Shown here: piece by piece, positions 58,791-64,000 of the stretch
Numbering within the stretch: the stretch's first letter is position 1
Layout: the number at the start of each line of letters is the position of its first letter
Source: Polyangium sp. 15x6
GTDB taxonomy: Bacteria > Myxococcota_A > Polyangia > Polyangiales > Polyangiaceae
Assembly: GCF_029960785.1 (NCBI RefSeq)
Contig: NZ_JASBQE010000049.1
Coordinates: 25,350-89,349, forward strand
Length of the DNA stretch: 64,000 bases
Reading direction: 5' to 3'
The notes under the pieces: model-generated
What the model was told of the DNA's origin: nothing
Seen by the model: only the letters and a program-made list of their open reading frames with translations
Databases searched by the model: none
Made by a program: the position numbers and the translations under genes

Positions 58791-60779
58791 TCACTTCTTC
58801 GCGGCGCCGGACTCCTTGATGACGAGATCGATCATCTTCTTGAACTTCGGGAACGGCTGGGCACCGCTGATGAAGTAGCCCTCCGTCTTGCCCGCGGCTG
58901 CGATGTGGAAGCCAGGCGTGCCGCTGATGCCCGCCTTGTCCGCCACGGCGCTCTCGCTCTCGATGAACTTCTTGTGCGCCTCGCTGTCGAGGGCGGACTT
59001 GAACTTCCCGAGGTCGAGGCCCTGCTCTTCCGCGTACTTCTCGAGCGTCGTACGGGCGAACGCGTCGGGCGTACCGGCGCCCTTGAAGAGCGCGGTGTGC
59101 ATCTTCCAGAAGCCCTCGTTGCCCTTCTGCTTCTTGGCCTCCTCGGCCGCGAGAGCTGCGGGCATCGCGTTCTTGTGGAACGGCAGCGGCTTGTGACGCC
59201 AAACGATCTTCACCTTGTCGCCGTAGGCCTTCTCGACCTGGGCGACCGTGTCCTCTGCGCGCTTGCAGAAGGGGCACTCGAAGTCGCTGAAGATCTGCAT
59301 CACGACCTTCGCCTTGTCGCTGCCCTTCCAGGCAGAGTCGGCGGGGGCCACGTCGACCGTCTTCTTCTCGGGCGGGGGCGGCGTCTTCCCGTCCTTGATG
59401 ATCTCGTTGTAGAGATCCTTCGCGGCCACGCCCTTCGCGAGAAGGTCCTGCGCCTTCTTGATCTCCTCGTCGATGACCGTCTTGAACTTCTCGATCGGCT
59501 GGGCGCCGACGAGGCGGCGACCGTTGATGAAGAAGTGCGGCGTGCCGCTCGCTTGGAGCTCGTCGGCGAGGTCTTGATCGGCCGTGATCTCGGCGCCGTA
59601 CTTCTTGTCGAGGATCGCGGTCTTCACCTTGTCGACGTTCAGGCCGAGCTCCTTGGCGTAGCCGAGGAGATCGTCGTCGGTGAGCTTCTGCTGGTTCTTC
59701 CAGAGCAGATCGTAGGCGGCCCAGAAGCCCGCCTCGCCCTTCTGGGCGCGGGCCTCACGCGCGAGCTCCGCGGCCGGCTCGGCGCGCGGGTGCATCGGCA
59801 GCGGGTTGTCCTTCCAGACGATGCGGACCTTGTCGCCGTAGGTCTTGACGACCTCGTCGAGCGTCGGGACCACGCGGCTGCAGAAGGGGCACTGGAAATC
59901 GGACCACTCGACGATCGTCACGAGCGCCGTCTCGGGGCCCTTCGCGGGCGACGTGCCGACGGGCACCTTCCAGACGGTCTTGTCCTCTTGCTGCGCCTGC
60001 TCGCGGTTCGCCGGCGGGGGAGCCTTCGCCTTGTTCTCCTGCGAGAGCTTGGCGTAGACCTTCTCCGGCTTCGTACCGGCCTTGATCGCGGCGTCGGCGG
60101 CCTTGAGCTGCTCGTCGATCACCTGCTTGAACTTGTCGATCGGCTGCGCGCCGCTGAGCAGGATGCCGTTGATGAACGACGCCGGCGTACCGGAGACGCC
60201 CGCGGCCTTGCCGGCGGCGAGGTCGGCGTCCACCTTCGCGGCGAACTCCTGCTTGTCGTAGGAGGCCTTGTACTTGGCCTTGTCCACGCCCGCCTGCGCG
60301 GCCCACTGCTCGAAGTTCTCGGGCGTGAGGGCGCGCTGGTTCTGGAACGCGAGCTCGTGGAACTTCCAGAAGGCCTCGGGCCCCTTGATGCGGAACACGG
60401 TCTCGGCCGCGACGGACGCGGGACGCGCGTTCTTGTGGAAGGGCAGGGGGTTCGACTTCCAGATGATGCGGAGCTTCTGCGGGCCGTACTGCTCGCGGAG
60501 CTGCGTCAGCGTCGTCTCGACCTTGCTGCAGAAGGGGCACTCGAAGTCGCTGAAGAGCACCAGCGTGACGGGCGCGTTCGGGCTGCCCCACGTCGGATCC
60601 TTCGACGAGACGGGGACCGACGCGTCGCTGTGATCCCACGTCGCGCCGGCGGCGTACTCCTGCGTCGCCTCGGCGCTGGCCGTGTGGCCGCCGCCGGCGC
60701 CGCGATCGATGCCCCACATCAGCGCCATCCCTGCCATGAAGCAGAGAAGGAAGCCGACGATGGCGGTTCCTTTGTTCAT
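58791..60779 (-). CDS. Triple DsbA-like thiol-disulfide protein
   Basis: 662 residues; one N-terminal membrane helix or uncleaved signal (IVGFLLCFMAGMALMWGI), so the body is periplasmic. Three thioredoxin-fold DSBA modules in tandem (Thioredoxin_4 type), each with a CPFC active site (Cys 81/84, 297/300, 502/505). Each also has an SGTP cis-Pro loop (GVSGTPASFING, QASGTPHFFING, GISGTPGFHI). Linkers are Lys/Ala/Pro-rich. AAGGAAGAGAAG precedes the ATG. It should oxidise or isomerise disulfides of exported proteins, consistent with several very Cys-rich surface proteins in this window. No DsbB-like partner is nearby. Confidence 0.92.
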   Translation of the reverse strand: MNKGTAIVGFLLCFMAGMALMWGIDRGAGGGHTASAEATQEYAAGATWDHSDASVPVSSKDPTWGSPNAPVTLVLFSDFECPFCSKVETTLTQLREQYGPQKLRIIWKSNPLPFHKNARPASVAAETVFRIKGPEAFWKFHELAFQNQRALTPENFEQWAAQAGVDKAKYKASYDKQEFAAKVDADLAAGKAAGVSGTPASFINGILLSGAQPIDKFKQVIDEQLKAADAAIKAGTKPEKVYAKLSQENKAKAPPPANREQAQQEDKTVWKVPVGTSPAKGPETALVTIVEWSDFQCPFCSRVVPTLDEVVKTYGDKVRIVWKDNPLPMHPRAEPAAELAREARAQKGEAGFWAAYDLLWKNQQKLTDDDLLGYAKELGLNVDKVKTAILDKKYGAEITADQDLADELQASGTPHFFINGRRLVGAQPIEKFKTVIDEEIKKAQDLLAKGVAAKDLYNEIIKDGKTPPPPEKKTVDVAPADSAWKGSDKAKVVMQIFSDFECPFCKRAEDTVAQVEKAYGDKVKIVWRHKPLPFHKNAMPAALAAEEAKKQKGNEGFWKMHTALFKGAGTPDAFARTTLEKYAEEQGLDLGKFKSALDSEAHKKFIESESAVADKAGISGTPGFHIAAAGKTEGYFISGAQPFPKFKKMIDLVIKESGAAKK

Positions 60780-61073
60780 GTTTCTTCTCTTCCTTTACGA
60801 GACGGTGCTGCCCGCGCGGCGCATCTCATCACGCTGCGAGAGCCGACACCCTGATCGCCCCGACGAACGTTCTTCGGGGCGAAAACCCACGATCTCGAGC
60901 GTCGTCTTTCGATCGACGCTGCCGTGACACGTGCGGATCGGCGGCGCCCCCCCGCCTTCAACCGGAAAGGGCGCAAAGCCGATACGCGAGTTTTTCCTCT
61001 TCGCGCTGGATCACTCGGGTGTTCGTCCGTCCTCACGCGCACGATCCCGCGCGGGATGAACGGACGACAAGTG

Positions 61074-61604
61074 TCAGGCGCGAGGAGGCCGATCGATCTC
61101 TCGGCGAACGCCCCGGAGCGGGGCGCCCTCCACCGGCGGGTACGCCGGGAGCTCGACGGCGAACGCCGGTCGGAGATCGAAGGACGCCGAAAGCATGGCG
61201 TCCGGTACGGTCGCGACGAACGACGCGATCGGGTTCTGCTCGCCGTGGGAGGGACCGAGGGCCGGACCGAAGTCTGTCCCGTCACACGAGACCCCCGCGT
61301 CGATACGCGCGTCGGTCATCGGGTGGATCCGCCCCGGCGCGACCGCCGTGGCGCCGCGCTCGTCACACATCGCCGCGATCTGAGGATCGACCTCGTCGCT
61401 CGGCACCATGGACGTGGGGGGCGCGGTGCAGTCCACGACGTCCTCGCTCTCCGGCTGCGCTGCACGCGGCGCAGGCCCGAGCGACGACGACGCATCGTCT
61501 TCGCAAGCCGGTACGATCGCTGCGTATGCGCGGAGCGGCACGAGCCACGCCACGGCGAATACCGCCGCGACGGCCAGCGCACGAAGAACCGCGAACCGCA
61601 ACAT
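61074..61604 (-). CDS. Small secreted protein of unknown function
   Basis: 176 residues with a signal peptide (FAVLRALAVAAVFAVAWLVP) ending near AYA-A. The mature part has four Cys, is Pro/Ala-rich and shows no recognised motif. It is divergent from the tandem kinase gene with about 120 bp between. Coding support is the signal peptide and codon pattern only. Confidence 0.6.
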   Translation of the reverse strand: MLRFAVLRALAVAAVFAVAWLVPLRAYAAIVPACEDDASSSLGPAPRAAQPESEDVVDCTAPPTSMVPSDEVDPQIAAMCDERGATAVAPGRIHPMTDARIDAGVSCDGTDFGPALGPSHGEQNPIASFVATVPDAMLSASFDLRPAFAVELPAYPPVEGAPLRGVRREIDRPPRA

Positions 61605-61724
61605 TCGACCTATCCATAGCCGACCGGAGGGCTCGCGGCAATTGTCTGTGGCCCTCCACGCACGTCGCGCCTTCCAGATGCCGAATTATTGGCCCACCTT
61701 GTCTTACATTCCTAGCGTGTGGGC

Positions 61725-64000
<2,276 letters not shown>

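Overview
The window looks like chromosomal DNA of a myxobacterium, most likely of the Polyangium/Sorangium type. GC content is very high with strong third-position bias, which produces very long antisense shadow frames. Hallmark families are many: MYXO-CTERM-like C-terminal sorting tails, Gly/Ser/Thr linkers, eukaryote-like Ser/Thr kinases, MopE-type DNDCDG repeat proteins, PEGA and DUF6600 proteins, an MXAN_2561/2562-like gene pair, and many lipoproteins. I saw no rRNA, tRNA, CRISPR array or IS element. Every feature was read by eye; no database search was possible.

Layout. 1-5.9 kb: the 3' part of a helicase-associated protein, two overlapping cation/proton antiporters and a zinc-ribbon membrane protein. 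5.9-9.0 kb: an active M16 zinc peptidase overlapping an apparently inactive M16 lipoprotein. 9.0-14.6 kb: a lipoprotein, a DUF6600 protein with an Arg/Ser/Pro repeat tail, an OmpA-like protein and a TMTC-like glycosyltransferase. 14.6-19.2 kb (minus): a nucleotide-transporter/HEAT/cyclic-nucleotide-binding fusion and menB. 19.4-21.4 kb: an MXAN_2561/2562-like pair behind a possible sigma54 promoter. 21.4-25.0 kb: a lipoprotein, a propeller-BRCT-pentapeptide fusion and an HTH/zinc-ribbon protein. 25.1-30.5 kb: a lipid-anchored hydrolase, then a minus-strand operon of a PEGA protein and two Cys-rich lipoproteins.

30.8-36.2 kb: a small exported protein, an LptD-like protein, a sigma54 response regulator and a TolC-like protein. 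36.2-40.4 kb: a Ser/Thr kinase opposite a ccmC-ccmD-small ORF-acyl-CoA dehydrogenase operon. 40.5-50.4 kb: an SBBP-like propeller lipoprotein and two giant MopE-repeat surface proteins, one with a VWA domain and one with a sulfatase-modifying-factor-like end. 50.5-53.6 kb: two histidine kinases (one degenerate) and two stand-alone receivers. 53.6-58.4 kb: a propeller lipoprotein and a MshEN-GAF-HEAT protein without an ATPase domain. 58.4-58.7 kb: a block of nested hairpins forming a 67-nt imperfect inverted repeat with compensatory changes. 58.8-64 kb: a triple DsbA-like protein, a small secreted protein and a tandem Ser/Thr kinase that runs off the end.

The general theme is the cell envelope (transport, outer-membrane assembly, surface Cys-rich and repeat proteins, thiol chemistry) together with dense signalling. 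The best candidates for something undescribed are the covarying hairpin element, the propeller-BRCT-pentapeptide fusion, the paired MopE proteins and the ATPase-less MshEN protein.
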